Below, in pieces: positions 56,101-57,985 of a stretch of DNA of 64,000 bases. The position numbers and the translations under genes were made by a program. Where the stretch lies: NCBI GenBank assembly GCA_905221605.1, contig CAJNDS010002124.1:1323421-1387420 (forward strand), read 5' to 3'. How positions within the stretch are numbered: position 1 is the stretch's first letter; the number at the start of each line of letters is the position of its first letter. The notes beneath the pieces are model-generated. The model was not told where the DNA came from and made no database searches. It was given only the letters and a program-made list of their open reading frames with translations. Source of the stretch: Symbiodinium natans (Eukaryota > Sar > Dinophyceae > Suessiales > Symbiodiniaceae).

Positions 56101-56890
56101 CAACTCTGAACCCCCTAAGTCTGCGCTTAACTTCATAAAGCCGAAACAACCGCAGAAACCTCTAAATCCTCAACCCTAAAACCTTACCTCCTAAACCCAA
56201 CCTTAACCCTAACGCCCAATCCGTATAAGCCCCTACATCCTCAACCCGAAAATCAGAACCCAACCCTAAACCCTAAACCACCCTAAACCCAAAACCCCAA
56301 ACTCCAAATCCCGAACCCCGAACCCCAATCCCCAAACCCCAAACCTCAATCCCCAATCCCCAAACCCCAAGCCCTACCTCCAAGTCCCTGTGAGGACCGG
56401 CACGCGCGAGCGGCCCTCCTTCATGATCTGGGTCGACCTCAAGCCTGGACCTCAGGAGTTGAGGCTCAGAGTTTCATGGCTTCAGGGTTTAGGGATTTAG
56501 GGTTTGAGGTTTAGGGTTTGAGGGTTGAAGGGTTTAATGGTTTAGGGCTTAGGGTTTGGGCTTGAAGGCTAAGTGTTCAGGGTTGAAGGGTTTAAGCTCT
56601 GGATTTTGAGGGTTTAGGGTTGAGGGGCACTAGTGACAGGGTCTCAGGTGCAGGGGTTTGGAAGGGGCCGAGCAGCTTACTGAACCCACCCTCAAGCCCG
56701 CAGCGTGTGAACCCTAAACCCTAAACCCTAAACCCTGAACCCTGAACCCTGAACCCTAAACCCTAAACCCTAAACCCTAAACCCTCAACCCTAAACCCTA
56801 AACCCTAAACCCTAAACCCTACACTCACTGAGGGCGGGTGCCTTCACCTCCGACCAGTGGACGAAGCGCGGCACAGCTCTGCTGCTCTCG
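136..56890 (+). CDS. Axonemal dynein heavy chain, DNAH2 / I1 1-beta-like (C-terminal part, about 30 exons)
   Basis: Microtubule motor subunit of ciliary/flagellar inner-arm dynein. Short exons in correct order encode the AAA6 region ([34 protein letters not shown]), the helix [18 protein letters not shown], then [64 protein letters not shown], the linker to [94 protein letters not shown] and finally [12 protein letters not shown]. The YPIR and RGTALL endings and ENIDW..NSPLK favour the DNAH2 (I1 dynein 1-beta) subfamily. The 5' part (tail, AAA1-5) lies outside the window, and the last residues and stop were not located. Exons are listed separately below. Most resolved introns are GC-AG. Three other genes lie within its introns, so an assembly join or pseudogene is possible, but phases agree at most testable junctions and I saw no in-frame stop in the exons. 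Confidence 0.88.
421..465 (+). CDS. Dynein heavy chain exon (LGQGQ-like segment)
   Basis: After CCCAG reads [14 protein letters not shown], which fits the dynein SLGQGQ-P-A-AI segment that precedes the WVLLQNCHL motif. Divergent; the donor may be GTGGTC at 466. An A-family palindromic element follows at 500. Confidence 0.5.
500..606. mobile_element. Introner-like palindrome, family A
   Basis: Ends GGGATGTTCG and the complementary GGGACATCCC; arms carry ACTAAGAGTCCT / AGGACAGTTAGT. Lies in a dynein intron. Confidence 0.75.
825..945. mobile_element. Introner-like palindrome, family D
   Basis: CTTGGTAGCCCAGGGGTACC ... TATGGTTACGTGGCTACCAAG ends. Confidence 0.78.
1043..1151 (+). repeat. Telomere-type array (TTTAGGG)n
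   Basis: About 14 units with few variants, in the dynein intron before the exon at 1171. Confidence 0.95.
1171..1214 (+). CDS. Dynein heavy chain exon (FWVLLANC)
   Basis: Reads [14 protein letters not shown] then a split Cys codon, matching the dynein xGxWVLLQNCHL motif. The donor is GC (AATT|GCATCT); joining to the next exon at 2370 restores [14 protein letters not shown] in frame. Confidence 0.87.
2370..2431 (+). CDS. Dynein heavy chain exon ([10 protein letters not shown])
   Basis: Acceptor CTGAG|GC completes the Cys codon of the previous exon; reads [20 protein letters not shown] and ends at GAG|GTGAGC, a GT donor. Confidence 0.87.
3123..3172 (+). CDS. Dynein heavy chain exon ([11 protein letters not shown])
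   Basis: Acceptor CTGCAG; reads [16 protein letters not shown], the dynein FRLWLTSxP strand of AAA6. The GC donor (CAAA|GCCGTT) gives phase 2 and joins to the exon at 3780 as [12 protein letters not shown]. Confidence 0.87.
3632..3726 (+). repeat. Telomere-type array (TTTAGGG)n
   Basis: About 12 units in the dynein intron before the exon at 3780. Confidence 0.95.
3780..3818 (+). CDS. Dynein heavy chain exon ([13 protein letters not shown])
   Basis: Acceptor ACGAG|G; reads [13 protein letters not shown], equivalent to FPVSILQNGIKMTNEPPKG. The 3' boundary is not resolved. Confidence 0.78.
3878..3985. repeat. CTAT/TA simple repeat
   Basis: Tetranucleotide CTAT run that passes into TA dinucleotides. 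Confidence 0.95.
4832..4895 (+). CDS. Dynein heavy chain exon ([12 protein letters not shown])
   Basis: Reads [20 protein letters not shown] then Glu. Joins in phase 0 to ESYNRVKEV at 5981; the intron would then start GAAGGT, a GA-AG intron. Confidence 0.87.
5716..5797. mobile_element. Introner-like element, family E
   Basis: GAATAATTAGAATAGGGTTT ... GGGACCCTAAGGGAATAACC. Confidence 0.65.
5837..5951 (-). repeat. Telomere-type array (CCCTAAA)n
   Basis: About 16 perfect units. GGCTTGCTCTT occurs on both sides (5822-5832 and 5958-5968), a duplication-like flank, and the right-hand copy leads straight to the dynein exon at 5981. Confidence 0.95.
5981..6072 (+). CDS. Dynein heavy chain exon ([10 protein letters not shown])
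   Basis: Acceptor CTCCAG; reads [20 protein letters not shown] and continues [11 protein letters not shown], the near-invariant dynein KLLFxLCFFHAxxQERR helix. GC donor AGAA|GCCCCT. Longest dynein exon in the window, at 92 bp. Confidence 0.94.
6841..6960 (-). repeat. Telomere-type array (CCCTAAA)n
   Basis: About 17 units. Its right junction (CCCTATCCCTTGGCT) is identical to that of the array ending at 5951 although the sequences beyond diverge. Confidence 0.95.
6986..7047 (+). CDS. Dynein heavy chain exon ([15 protein letters not shown])
   Basis: Acceptor CTCAG|G restores [20 protein letters not shown], the classic dynein FGPLGWNIPYEFNDSDL motif. The donor is probably GC at 7048, which joins in phase to GGTGAGAAC at 7650. 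Confidence 0.92.
7081..7212. mobile_element. Introner-like element, family E with poly-T/poly-G core
   Basis: CTCGTTATTCCAATACG ... CAGGGACCATAAGGGAATAAC. Confidence 0.65.
7650..7729 (+). CDS. Dynein heavy chain exon ([13 protein letters not shown])
   Basis: Reads [20 protein letters not shown] then RYLIAE, the dynein MFLxEYxxIPWDALRYLxGE segment. Donor GAG|GTGAGG, after which TTTAGGG repeats start at once. Confidence 0.93.
8463..8660 (-). repeat. Telomere-type array with variants
   Basis: About 28 units, including CTCCTAAA and CCCCAAA variants at the left, then perfect CCCTAAA. An array in the opposite orientation lies beyond the dynein exon at 8710. Confidence 0.95.
8710..8766 (+). CDS. 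Dynein heavy chain exon ([14 protein letters not shown])
   Basis: Acceptor GTGGAG; reads [19 protein letters not shown], the dynein NYGGRVTDDxDRR motif. In phase 0 with the preceding exon; GT donor (GTATAG). Confidence 0.93.
8770..8878 (+). repeat. Telomere-type array (TTTAGGG)n
   Basis: About 15 units; starts 3 bp after the GT donor of the dynein exon at 8710. Confidence 0.95.
9203..9287 (+). CDS. Dynein heavy chain exon (SYVNEFF..TYFIPE)
   Basis: A telomere-type tract runs into the acceptor CGCCAG. Reads [20 protein letters not shown] then [10 protein letters not shown] donor (GGAG|GCCGGT) opens the 6.3-kb intron that holds the satellite block. Confidence 0.9.
9780..9860. repeat. AATT-rich palindromic patch
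   Basis: Repeated TTTAATTCATTAAATT-like words, AT-rich, between the inverted-repeat end and the 31-bp satellite. Confidence 0.7.
9884..10243. repeat. 31-bp tandem repeat
   Basis: About 11 units of CCCCCCAATACTAAATCACG followed by AGCCCGGGCCT, with a truncated unit near 10030-10070. Confidence 0.95.
10244..12550. repeat. 55-bp satellite, about 41 copies
   Basis: Unit runs GCAAGCCCTGGTCCCTAAGA, TTTTGGGCCCAGTTTTTGCT, CCAAAGAGTCAAATC. Two variants tend to alternate: one with GGGCCCAG and AGTCAAATC, the other with GGGTTCAA and AGTGACATC, which hints at a higher-order dimer. Long frames through it come from repetition, not coding. Confidence 0.95.
12551..15186. repeat. About 0.9-kb tandem duplication, pyrimidine-rich (two good copies plus a diverged third)
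   Basis: The segment opening CTTCCTTTTAACTGATAAAA occurs at about 12569 and about 13483 (914 bp apart) at near identity and again, diverged, at about 14730; the second unit is longer by about 300 bp. Strand-biased CT/GA composition. No convincing protein frame is conserved, so I do not call genes. Confidence 0.85.
15599..15624 (+). CDS. Dynein heavy chain micro-exon (DGSLHSYRQ)
   Basis: 26-bp exon after [14 protein letters not shown] plus a split Gln codon. GC donor GCCA|GCGCCC. With flanking exons gives [19 protein letters not shown], as in dynein IPxDGSLxSYxxYIxxLPL. Confidence 0.88.
15673..15808 (-). repeat. Telomere-type array (CCCTAAA)n
   Basis: About 19 perfect units, starting about 50 bp after the dynein micro-exon at 15599. 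Confidence 0.95.
15897..15988. mobile_element. Introner-like palindrome, family F
   Basis: GGGTAGGTAACCTTTAAACT ... AAAAGGTTAACCTTGTATGG. Confidence 0.6.
16672..16734 (+). CDS. Dynein heavy chain exon ([17 protein letters not shown])
   Basis: Acceptor CTCAG|G completes the Gln codon; reads [19 protein letters not shown], the dynein LPxxDxPEVFGLHPNA segment. Donor GTAAGC. The expected HPNAD continuation was not found, so a short exon between here and 18.7 kb may be missing. Confidence 0.91.
16839..16925 (+). repeat. Telomere-type array (TTTAGGG)n
   Basis: About 12 perfect units in the dynein intron after the exon at 16672. Confidence 0.95.
17045..17257 (+). other. Unassigned open segment in dynein intron
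   Basis: After TTCAG an open frame reads [20 protein letters not shown] then [15 protein letters not shown]..; the opposite and other frames are open too, so the true frame is unclear. Too unlike dynein to place; it could hold the missing HPNAD-region exon or be a fragment of another gene. Confidence 0.25.
17461..17570. mobile_element. Introner-like element, family C
   Basis: GCTTGGTGGCGCTTTACTGT ... CCTTAGTGCAGCCAAG, with inner TTGGGCTTCTTAATGAGGCA; short imperfect inverted ends CTTGG..G..CTT. Confidence 0.8.
18715..18770 (+). CDS. Dynein heavy chain exon ([15 protein letters not shown])
   Basis: Reads [17 protein letters not shown], placed where dyneins have a helix followed by a Gly-rich loop. 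A 21-bp near-identical tandem duplication starts at 18751 within the exon end. Boundaries uncertain. Confidence 0.65.
18806..18915 (+). repeat. Telomere-type array (TTTAGGG)n
   Basis: About 15 units right after the duplicated end of the dynein exon at 18715. Confidence 0.95.
19061..19147. mobile_element. Introner-like palindrome, family B (left end lost)
   Basis: CTATACTTGGGCCCTAAAGC ... GGCCCAAGTATATACTTTAT, then GGTACGTGGACCCTTAGGG; the matching left terminus is missing. Confidence 0.7.
19249..22026 (+). CDS. Secreted GH16 endo-beta-glucanase-like protein with Cys-rich N-terminal module (10 exons)
   Basis: Glycoside hydrolase family 16, expected to cut beta-1,3(4)-glucans outside the cell. 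Exons: 19249-19351, 19446-19651, 19761-19962, 20070-20212, 20481-20558, 20670-20756, 20992-21108, 21303-about 21436, about 21656-21740, 21930-22026 (stop TGA). It starts with a signal peptide ([20 protein letters not shown]), then a Cys module ([16 protein letters not shown]) that I recall from dinoflagellate secreted hydrolases. The GH16 fold follows: [36 protein letters not shown], the catalytic EIDTIE box (E-x-D-x-x-E intact), [42 protein letters not shown] and the end [10 protein letters not shown]. Introns are short; several are palindromic D- or B-family elements, others contain telomere repeats. Complete and apparently intact, yet placed between two exons of the dynein gene on the same strand. 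Confidence 0.9.
19352..19445. mobile_element. Family D element that is exactly a GH16 intron
   Basis: GGTGGCTACCCG ... CCTGAGCTACCAAG occupies the whole 94-bp gap between exons 1 and 2 of the GH16 gene. Confidence 0.82.
20210..20313. mobile_element. Introner-like palindrome, family B, at a GH16 donor
   Basis: AGGGTCCATGTACCTAGATA ... GGTACATGGATCCTTT. The intron begins at the GT of the element's own GTCCATG end (20213), so the element supplies the splice donor. Confidence 0.85.
20559..20669. mobile_element. Family D element forming a GH16 intron
   Basis: GAGACTGAGTAGCCCAGTGG ... GGTTACTGGGCTACCCAG; splits the catalytic NNG|EIDTIE box. GAG occurs at both edges, like a target duplication. Confidence 0.85.
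20757..20890. mobile_element. Family D element at a GH16 donor, with poly-C core
   Basis: GCTTGCTAGCCCAGCGCTAC begins at the GC donor; a run of about 30 C lies in the middle. Confidence 0.75.
21119..21198 (+). repeat. Variant heptamer array (GGGTCTA)n then (TTTAGGG)n
   Basis: About seven GGGTCTA units in a GH16 intron, passing into normal TTTAGGG. Confidence 0.95.
21548..21648. mobile_element. Introner-like palindrome, family A
   Basis: GGGATGCTCCTCCCTTATAC at the left, ATAAGGGGGGAACGTCC at the right; in a GH16 intron. Confidence 0.8.
21747..21870. mobile_element. Introner-like element, family D
   Basis: CGGTAGCCAAAGTAGCTACC ... AAAGGGTGCCCTTATTCTAG then TATGGGTACC, with a poly-G core. Confidence 0.75.
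22027..24069. other. Dynein intron downstream of the GH16 gene
   Basis: 3' UTR of the GH16 gene, scattered telomere-type units, a perfect TTTAGGG block at 23524-23588, an E-family palindrome at 23337-23449 and poly-C runs at 22795 and 23910. A Gly-rich open segment at 23484-23515 may be a dynein exon. Confidence 0.5.
23337..23449. mobile_element. Introner-like element, family E
   Basis: GGGTCGGAATAATTACTATA ... TATGGTCCCTTTGTATAC and a poly-C/poly-A core. Confidence 0.65.
24070..24129 (+). CDS. Dynein heavy chain exon ([19 protein letters not shown])
   Basis: Reads [19 protein letters not shown], the dynein helix ending KLPEP/QKIPE. First dynein exon after the nested GH16 gene. A Gly-rich frame at 23484-23515 could be a further exon between. 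Confidence 0.77.
24599..24658 (+). CDS. Dynein heavy chain exon ([17 protein letters not shown])
   Basis: Acceptor GTGCAG; reads [20 protein letters not shown], like the DNAH2-type IDYE..DPSPLN segment. GT donor (AAG|GTTTGC), phase 0 to the next exon. Confidence 0.87.
24920..25032. mobile_element. Introner-like element, family C
   Basis: CTTTGTGGTGCTTTACTGTA ... CTAAGTGCAGCCAAG. Confidence 0.83.
25723..25826. mobile_element. Introner-like palindrome, family B, at a dynein acceptor
   Basis: AGGGTCCATGTACTTTATTA ... TAGGTACATGGACCCTTAGG; its right end lies 4 bp before the dynein exon at 25831, so it lies against the splice acceptor. Confidence 0.85.
25831..25912 (+). CDS. Dynein heavy chain exon ([15 protein letters not shown])
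   Basis: Follows directly after a B-family palindromic element (acceptor GGCAAG). Reads [20 protein letters not shown] then VLQKGIQ, the dynein LQExxRYNxLL helix. GC donor CAAG|GCCAGG. Confidence 0.93.
26823..26867 (+). CDS. Dynein heavy chain exon ([14 protein letters not shown])
   Basis: Joining after CCAAG restores [19 protein letters not shown], the dynein IKGLVVMSxxLExxxNS motif. The 3' end lies within AACTCGCGC and is unresolved. Confidence 0.88.
26931..27028. mobile_element. Introner-like palindrome, family A
   Basis: GGGATGTTCGCCCTTGTACT ... AGTATAAGGGGAACCATCCC, in the intron after the dynein exon at 26823. Confidence 0.8.
27097..27330. repeat. Variant heptamer array (CCCTAGG)n
   Basis: CCCTAAG units drift to CCCTAGG/CCTAGGC for about 200 bp. 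The derived unit is self-complementary (CCTAGG), unlike the parent repeat. Confidence 0.93.
27551..27589 (+). CDS. Dynein heavy chain exon, probable ([12 protein letters not shown])
   Basis: After TGTAG reads [12 protein letters not shown]; joined to the next exon by a GC donor (TGGA|GCTTGA) it gives LSW-S-MKPLGSW in phase, where dyneins have VPxxW..YPSxKPLxSW. Last exon before the 16.6-kb intron holding the four-gene island. Confidence 0.6.
27899..27990. mobile_element. Introner-like palindrome, family G
   Basis: CGACTCTAGTTACCTACACT ... ACTGCAGGTAAAGAGAGTG, with TTAGTAGTAACTACTGGTAC in the middle. Confidence 0.55.
28118..28221. mobile_element. Introner-like palindrome, family B
   Basis: CCAAAGGATCCATGTACCTA ... 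GGTACATGGATCCTTTGGG. Confidence 0.85.
28329..28434. mobile_element. Introner-like palindrome, family B, opposite orientation
   Basis: Same arms as the copy 100 bp upstream, but the asymmetric loop is reverse-complemented (AAAGGGGTTCC.. then AGTAGCTTTAAGG). Confidence 0.83.
29049..32564 (+). CDS. Island gene 1: basic, low-complexity, H1-like protein of a dinoflagellate family
   Basis: Unknown function. Well-phased exons: 29049-29444 ([16 protein letters not shown].., [11 protein letters not shown]), 29732-29782 ([17 protein letters not shown], joined as CRREEVVNAV), 29824-30375 (acidic [16 protein letters not shown], then about 100 residues rich in Ala, Pro, Thr), 30472-30586, 30678 to about 30780 ([20 protein letters not shown]), 30839-30910, 31333 to about 31568 and 31635-32564 (stop). 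The last exon has a Lys/Ala/Pro tract ([22 protein letters not shown]) like histone H1 tails, then a globular C-terminus ([14 protein letters not shown].., [11 protein letters not shown], ..LSEMAV). The charge pattern suggests a nuclear, nucleic-acid-binding protein; that is inference. The intron at 30911-31332 is a GA-rich simple repeat. Phases around 30780-30910 are not settled. Confidence 0.68.
30960..31324. repeat. GA-rich simple-sequence intron
   Basis: Mostly GAGAGA, GAAAGA and GGGA words on the plus strand, within an intron of island gene 1. Confidence 0.95.
32565..33637. other. Between island genes 1 and 2
   Basis: 3' UTR of gene 1 and the probable 5' part of gene 2. Short exon-like pieces are seen (33077-33170, [14 protein letters not shown]; 33180-33340, Pro-rich) but frames do not settle. 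A few TAAACCCT remnants occur at 33355-33450; no array. Confidence 0.4.
33638..35359 (+). CDS. Island gene 2: IEFFAG protein, possibly related to a DNA methyltransferase fold
   Basis: Exons: tentative 33638-33756 ([15 protein letters not shown]) and a small one near 33833; then well-phased 33892-34065, 34180-34380, 34433-about 34547, 34661-34860 and 35110-35359 (stop). The protein reads [20 protein letters not shown] then [105 protein letters not shown] and [21 protein letters not shown] recall this as a high-copy dinoflagellate family of unknown function. The FFAGxG..x..AAG...D start recalls motif I of cytosine methyltransferases (F-G-G, then acidic residue), CSS and EQPGN could be the motif IV and later positions; no canonical PC dipeptide is seen. 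The methyltransferase link is a hypothesis. Three resolved introns use GC donors. Confidence 0.72.
35655..35860. repeat. Cluster of AACCCCGGGTTTA palindromic motifs
   Basis: At least five copies of CCCCGGGTTTA or one-base variants between island genes 2 and 3, matching motifs at the island ends. The core CCCGGG is a palindrome. Confidence 0.85.
36166..39660 (+). CDS. Island gene 3: charged/basic protein of a dinoflagellate-specific family
   Basis: Unknown function; exon set partly resolved. From the 5' end: [24 protein letters not shown] (36166-about 36300), [20 protein letters not shown] (36670-36737), [11 protein letters not shown].. (36802-36950), [15 protein letters not shown].. with acidic tail (37256-37422), [20 protein letters not shown] then [15 protein letters not shown] (37484-37640), [20 protein letters not shown] (37722-37832), [20 protein letters not shown] (38390-38508), [18 protein letters not shown] (38564-38715), [20 protein letters not shown] (38786-38910), [20 protein letters not shown] (38945-39090) and a basic tail [17 protein letters not shown] ending in TAG (39527-39660). 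Predicted mostly helical and coiled. The DVPEW..W..G and EGWY..EEM motifs recur, as I recall, in many dinoflagellate proteins. The intron at 37.85-38.38 kb is a CT-rich simple repeat. An A-family palindromic element lies in the intron at 36.41-36.55 kb. Confidence 0.6.
36409..36547. mobile_element. Introner-like palindrome, family A
   Basis: GGGATGTTCCCCCTTATGCT ... AGTATAAAAGGGGAACATTC with an AT-rich centre; the only clear family member inside the four-gene island. Confidence 0.8.
38004..38290. repeat. CT-rich simple-sequence intron
   Basis: CTCTCT, CTGTCT and a perfect run of TCTCTT hexamers, within an intron of island gene 3. Confidence 0.95.
39661..40630. other. Between island genes 3 and 4
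   Basis: No convincing gene. Mixed-composition DNA with one TTTAGGG unit near 40100; holds the 3' UTR of gene 3 and the 5' region of gene 4. Confidence 0.4.
40631..42671 (+). CDS. Island gene 4: Tnp2/KDZ-transposase-like protein
   Basis: First exon 40631-about 40775 ([18 protein letters not shown].., [19 protein letters not shown]) joined to a long exon 40915-42671 ending in TGA; total about 630 residues. Long uninterrupted exons contrast with the tiny dynein exons. Marks seen: [12 protein letters not shown] followed by [11 protein letters not shown], then [15 protein letters not shown], a [14 protein letters not shown] zinc-type segment, [18 protein letters not shown] and a long helical C-terminus. 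The order D (VHGDEG), D (GDWPFLHK), CxxC and DxxHTFHLG resembles Tnp2/Plavaka/KDZ DDE transposases, in which GDxPALxK is followed by a Cys motif and DLLHTxxLG. Assignment is by motif resemblance only; a domesticated or plain dinoflagellate protein is possible. The join uses a GA-type donor or another unseen exon. Confidence 0.6.
42925..43033 (+). repeat. Telomere-type array (TTTAGGG)n closing the island
   Basis: About 16 near-perfect TTTAGGG units beginning about 40 bp after the right-hand CCCCGTGTTTAG motif of the four-gene island. Confidence 0.95.
43515..43580. mobile_element. Introner-like palindrome, family G
   Basis: CTACGGTTAGCAGTTACTAC ... ACAACTGTAGGTGAAGAGAG. Confidence 0.55.
43672..43755. 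mobile_element. Introner-like palindrome, family F
   Basis: GTACGTAACCTTTAACCTTT ... CAAAGGTTAACCTTTAATTC. Confidence 0.6.
44211..44285 (+). CDS. Dynein heavy chain exon ([17 protein letters not shown])
   Basis: Acceptor CCCCAG; reads [20 protein letters not shown] then WGFT. GC donor ACAG|GCCTTA. The donor-spanning ACAGGCCTTA is repeated at 44384 on the far side of a telomere-type tract. Confidence 0.92.
44304..44385 (+). repeat. Telomere-type array flanked by a duplicated donor site
   Basis: About 11 units; ACAGGCCTTA is present on both sides (44282-44291 and 44384-44393), the left copy being the end of a dynein exon plus its GC donor. Confidence 0.93.
44681..44696 (+). CDS. Dynein heavy chain 16-bp micro-exon (GVPKVL)
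   Basis: Acceptor GCGAG; with a split Gly codon gives [18 protein letters not shown] when joined to the exons on both sides. Ends at a GT donor (GTGGCT). The family has NGPPKVFWLSGF here. The end could alternatively lie a few bases downstream because WL is encoded on both sides. Confidence 0.72.
44724..44836. mobile_element. Introner-like element, family C
   Basis: CTTTGTGGTGCTTTACTGTA ... CTAAGTGCAGCCAAG, just after the 16-bp dynein exon. Confidence 0.83.
45310..45375. mobile_element. Degenerate family D element
   Basis: GGCTAGCCCAGCGGTACCCT then GGTGCCCCTGTGATGTAACC; truncated. Confidence 0.55.
45583..45655 (+). CDS. Dynein heavy chain exon ([17 protein letters not shown])
   Basis: Acceptor AACAG|G; reads [20 protein letters not shown] then KQHL, the dynein WLSGFTFPTGFLTAVLQ motif. 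3' boundary not resolved. The following intron holds the CS-domain gene. Confidence 0.92.
45656..47411. other. Dynein intron upstream of the CS-domain gene
   Basis: Telomere-type units, a poly-C run at 46264, a poly-G run at 46790 and a D-family element at 46848. Short unique islands near 46030-46200 and 46985-47020 have no recognised product. Confidence 0.45.
46848..46960. mobile_element. Introner-like palindrome, family D
   Basis: CTAGGATGCCCAGTAGTACC ... GGTTACTGGGCAGCCTAG. Confidence 0.83.
47412..48528 (+). CDS. CS-domain (CacyBP/p23-like) protein
   Basis: First exon from ATG at 47412 to about 47782 encodes a Ser/Thr/Lys-rich disordered segment ([38 protein letters not shown]). After an intron holding two B-family palindromic elements (47778-47886, 47954-48058) the second exon reads from about 48060 to the stop at 48528. 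It carries [19 protein letters not shown], an aromatic strand, [18 protein letters not shown] and the end [14 protein letters not shown]. The beta-strand pattern and the final ITL..A....SWxxL strand fit a CS domain, an HSP90/chaperone-partner fold as in CacyBP, SGT1 and p23. The gene lies in the dynein intron between exons at 45.6 and 51.1 kb, same strand. Exon boundaries next to the poly-G run are uncertain. Confidence 0.58.
47778..47886. mobile_element. Introner-like palindrome, family B, in the CS-domain gene
   Basis: CCCAAAGGATCCATGTACCT ... GGTACATGGATCCTTTGGG, directly after the first exon's coding sequence. Confidence 0.85.
47954..48058. mobile_element. Introner-like palindrome, family B (B3-like subtype)
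   Basis: GGGGTCCATGTACTTTATTA ... GGCACATGGACCCTTAGGG; closest to the copy at 25723. Confidence 0.83.
48889..48967 (-). repeat. Telomere-type array (CCCTAAA)n
   Basis: About 11 perfect units downstream of the CS-domain gene. Confidence 0.95.
49678..49790. mobile_element. Introner-like palindrome, family D, near-identical to 46848
   Basis: Only a few differences from the copy 2.8 kb upstream, including the full internal TTGGTGGGTTTAGG segment; recent duplication or transposition. Confidence 0.85.
50133..50244. mobile_element. Introner-like element, family C
   Basis: CTTTGTGGTGCTTTACTGTA ... CTAAGTGCAGCCAAG; nearly identical to the copies at 24920 and 44724. Confidence 0.83.
50347..50602 (-). 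repeat. Longest telomere-type array, with variants
   Basis: About 36 units in 256 bp: CCCCAAA, CCCTAAT, CCCTGAA and CCCGAAA variants at the left, homogeneous CCCTAAA at the right. Confidence 0.95.
51080..51127 (+). CDS. Dynein heavy chain exon ([10 protein letters not shown])
   Basis: Acceptor TTGCAG; reads [16 protein letters not shown], the dynein IxxDTLSWEFEV segment. Followed directly by TTTAGGG repeats. Confidence 0.88.
51129..51263 (+). repeat. Hybrid array (TTTAGGG)n then (TTGTGGG)n
   Basis: About eight TTTAGGG units switch abruptly to about eleven TTGTGGG units, just after a dynein exon end. Confidence 0.95.
51687..51750 (+). CDS. Dynein heavy chain exon (PKEGAYIKS)
   Basis: Acceptor GCCAG; reads [19 protein letters not shown], the dynein PPKDGAYVxGLxLEGA segment. 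3' boundary uncertain. Confidence 0.87.
52100..52195. mobile_element. Degenerate family D element
   Basis: Shares TTAGGTTCCCTTA..AAGCTCC and AAAGGGCACCCTTTTT with the copies at 46848 and 49678. Confidence 0.5.
52792..52927 (+). repeat. G-rich (GGGGAGGGG) tract
   Basis: 135 bp of runs of 3-9 G separated by single A, in units of about 18 bp; strong quadruplex-forming potential by pattern. Confidence 0.95.
53357..53430 (+). CDS. Dynein heavy chain exon ([16 protein letters not shown])
   Basis: Acceptor CTGCAG; reads [20 protein letters not shown] then PMPI, the dynein GAxWDxxxxCLxExxPMxLxxxMPxIHF segment. GC donor GATC|GCACGG, phase 0. Confidence 0.92.
53704..53828 (-). repeat. Telomere-type array (CCCTAAA)n
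   Basis: About 18 perfect units in the dynein intron between exons at 53357 and 54643. Confidence 0.95.
54203..54256 (+). repeat. Variant heptamer array (GGGCTTC)n
   Basis: About eight GGGCTTC units. Confidence 0.95.
54643..54672 (+). CDS. Dynein heavy chain 30-bp exon ([10 protein letters not shown])
   Basis: Acceptor CGTGAG; reads [12 protein letters not shown] donor GAAG|GCATTC. Joined to both neighbours in phase 0 it reads [20 protein letters not shown], a strong dynein match. Confidence 0.88.
54961..55030. mobile_element. Family D element, right part
   Basis: AAAGTAACCAACCCC ... ATATGGTTACTGGGCTACCAAG; left end replaced by telomere-type units. Confidence 0.65.
55311..55348 (+). CDS. 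Dynein heavy chain exon ([13 protein letters not shown])
   Basis: Acceptor ACGGAG; reads [12 protein letters not shown] plus a split Arg codon. The YPxR ending rather than KTSERR is of DNAH2 type. GC donor TCAG|GCAGGG. 24 bp spanning this exon end and donor are repeated exactly at 55404-55427. Confidence 0.88.
55779..55878. mobile_element. Introner-like palindrome, family A
   Basis: GGGATGTTCTCCCTGATACT ... AGTATAAGGGCGGAACATCC. Confidence 0.8.
56395..56450 (+). CDS. Dynein heavy chain exon ([18 protein letters not shown])
   Basis: Acceptor GTGAG|G; reads [18 protein letters not shown], matching the DNAH2-type R.S.FVI.IDL.SG segment. 3' boundary approximate. Confidence 0.88.
56708..56821 (-). 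repeat. Telomere-type array (CCCTAAA)n
   Basis: About 16 units with three CCCTGAA variants, ending 12 bp before the acceptor of the last recognised dynein exon. Confidence 0.95.
56833..56890 (+). CDS. Dynein heavy chain exon, near C-terminus ([12 protein letters not shown])
   Basis: Reads [19 protein letters not shown], the C-terminal WIKRGxALLxxL motif found a few residues before dynein stops. GT donor GTCACA at 56891, so a last short exon with the stop should lie downstream; it was not identified. Confidence 0.88.
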
Positions 56891-57985
56891 GTCACACGGC
56901 GGTGTAATTTCAGCCAGATCCCCCCTTGGGGAATTAGGGGGGGGTTTAGGGTTTAGGGTTTAGGGTTTAGGGTTTAGGGTTTAGGGTTTAGGGTCTTTGG
57001 ATTTTTATTATATAAAACCCAAGAGGATATTAAGATTTTGTTTCTTATTAAGGTTCTAAGGGGAGGAAGGTCAGGGGTTTCTTGGATAATGCTGCGTTTT
57101 CGGGCTTAGCGTTTAGGTTCATGATGCCCGGTTTCGTCGTCATCCGGCATGTACCTGTGAAAACCTATAGTTCTACTACTGTACATGGATTCATGTGGTG
57201 ACAAGCCAAACTCTGGATGATTGAGGGTTTATAGACTTAAACCCTACAAACCCTACAAACCGTAAACCCTACACCCTAGGCCCTAAACTGCCCTGTAGGG
57301 TTCAGGGTAGGCCTGCCCCCCCCCCTCCCCCCCCCCCCAGCCCACCCCAACAAACAAAGAATGAAAACTCGCACCCCTGCGGTCTGAGGTGGCGTCCTGA
57401 TGCCTTGGCGCATGTGCGCGTGCAGGGGAGATGGCTGGCCTTGGACTTGCAGAGCGGGTCAGGGATTAGGGCGCAGTGGGAAAATCTGCAGGCGAATCTA
57501 GAGGCAGTTCCCCCTGTAGCCGTTTGATTGACTACAATCGAATGACACAGAACACATCCAACACCCTAAGCAAGCAGCCAGGCCATGAATCTGAAAACCC
57601 CCAAACCCCAAGCAACCCCAGGGCACTAACTCCCCAAACCCCTAAATGTTCCAGTGGGTCGAACTCCTAAACCCAAGCCTTTCCGAGCTACAAACGCTTG
57701 AGGTTCACAGGCCGTACTGTGCAAGGTTTTAGGGCCATGTTGAGCCCAGCGTTTGAGTAAGTAAGGACCACGTGCGGTTCAGGGTTTCGGGCTTATCTAA
57801 GTGCAGTTTTATGGGGCTTTAAATATGGTCCCTTACCTACTGAAGTATGGGCCCTTAGCTTGTATAGGGTATATAATAATTAAGGGGTATGCAAGGGGCC
57901 CCCTTTTGAGGGCCCATACGAAGTAACAATGTAAATACCCCAAGAGAGCTTGGGGTGTGAGATTACGAAGCCTACACAGTTTGGG

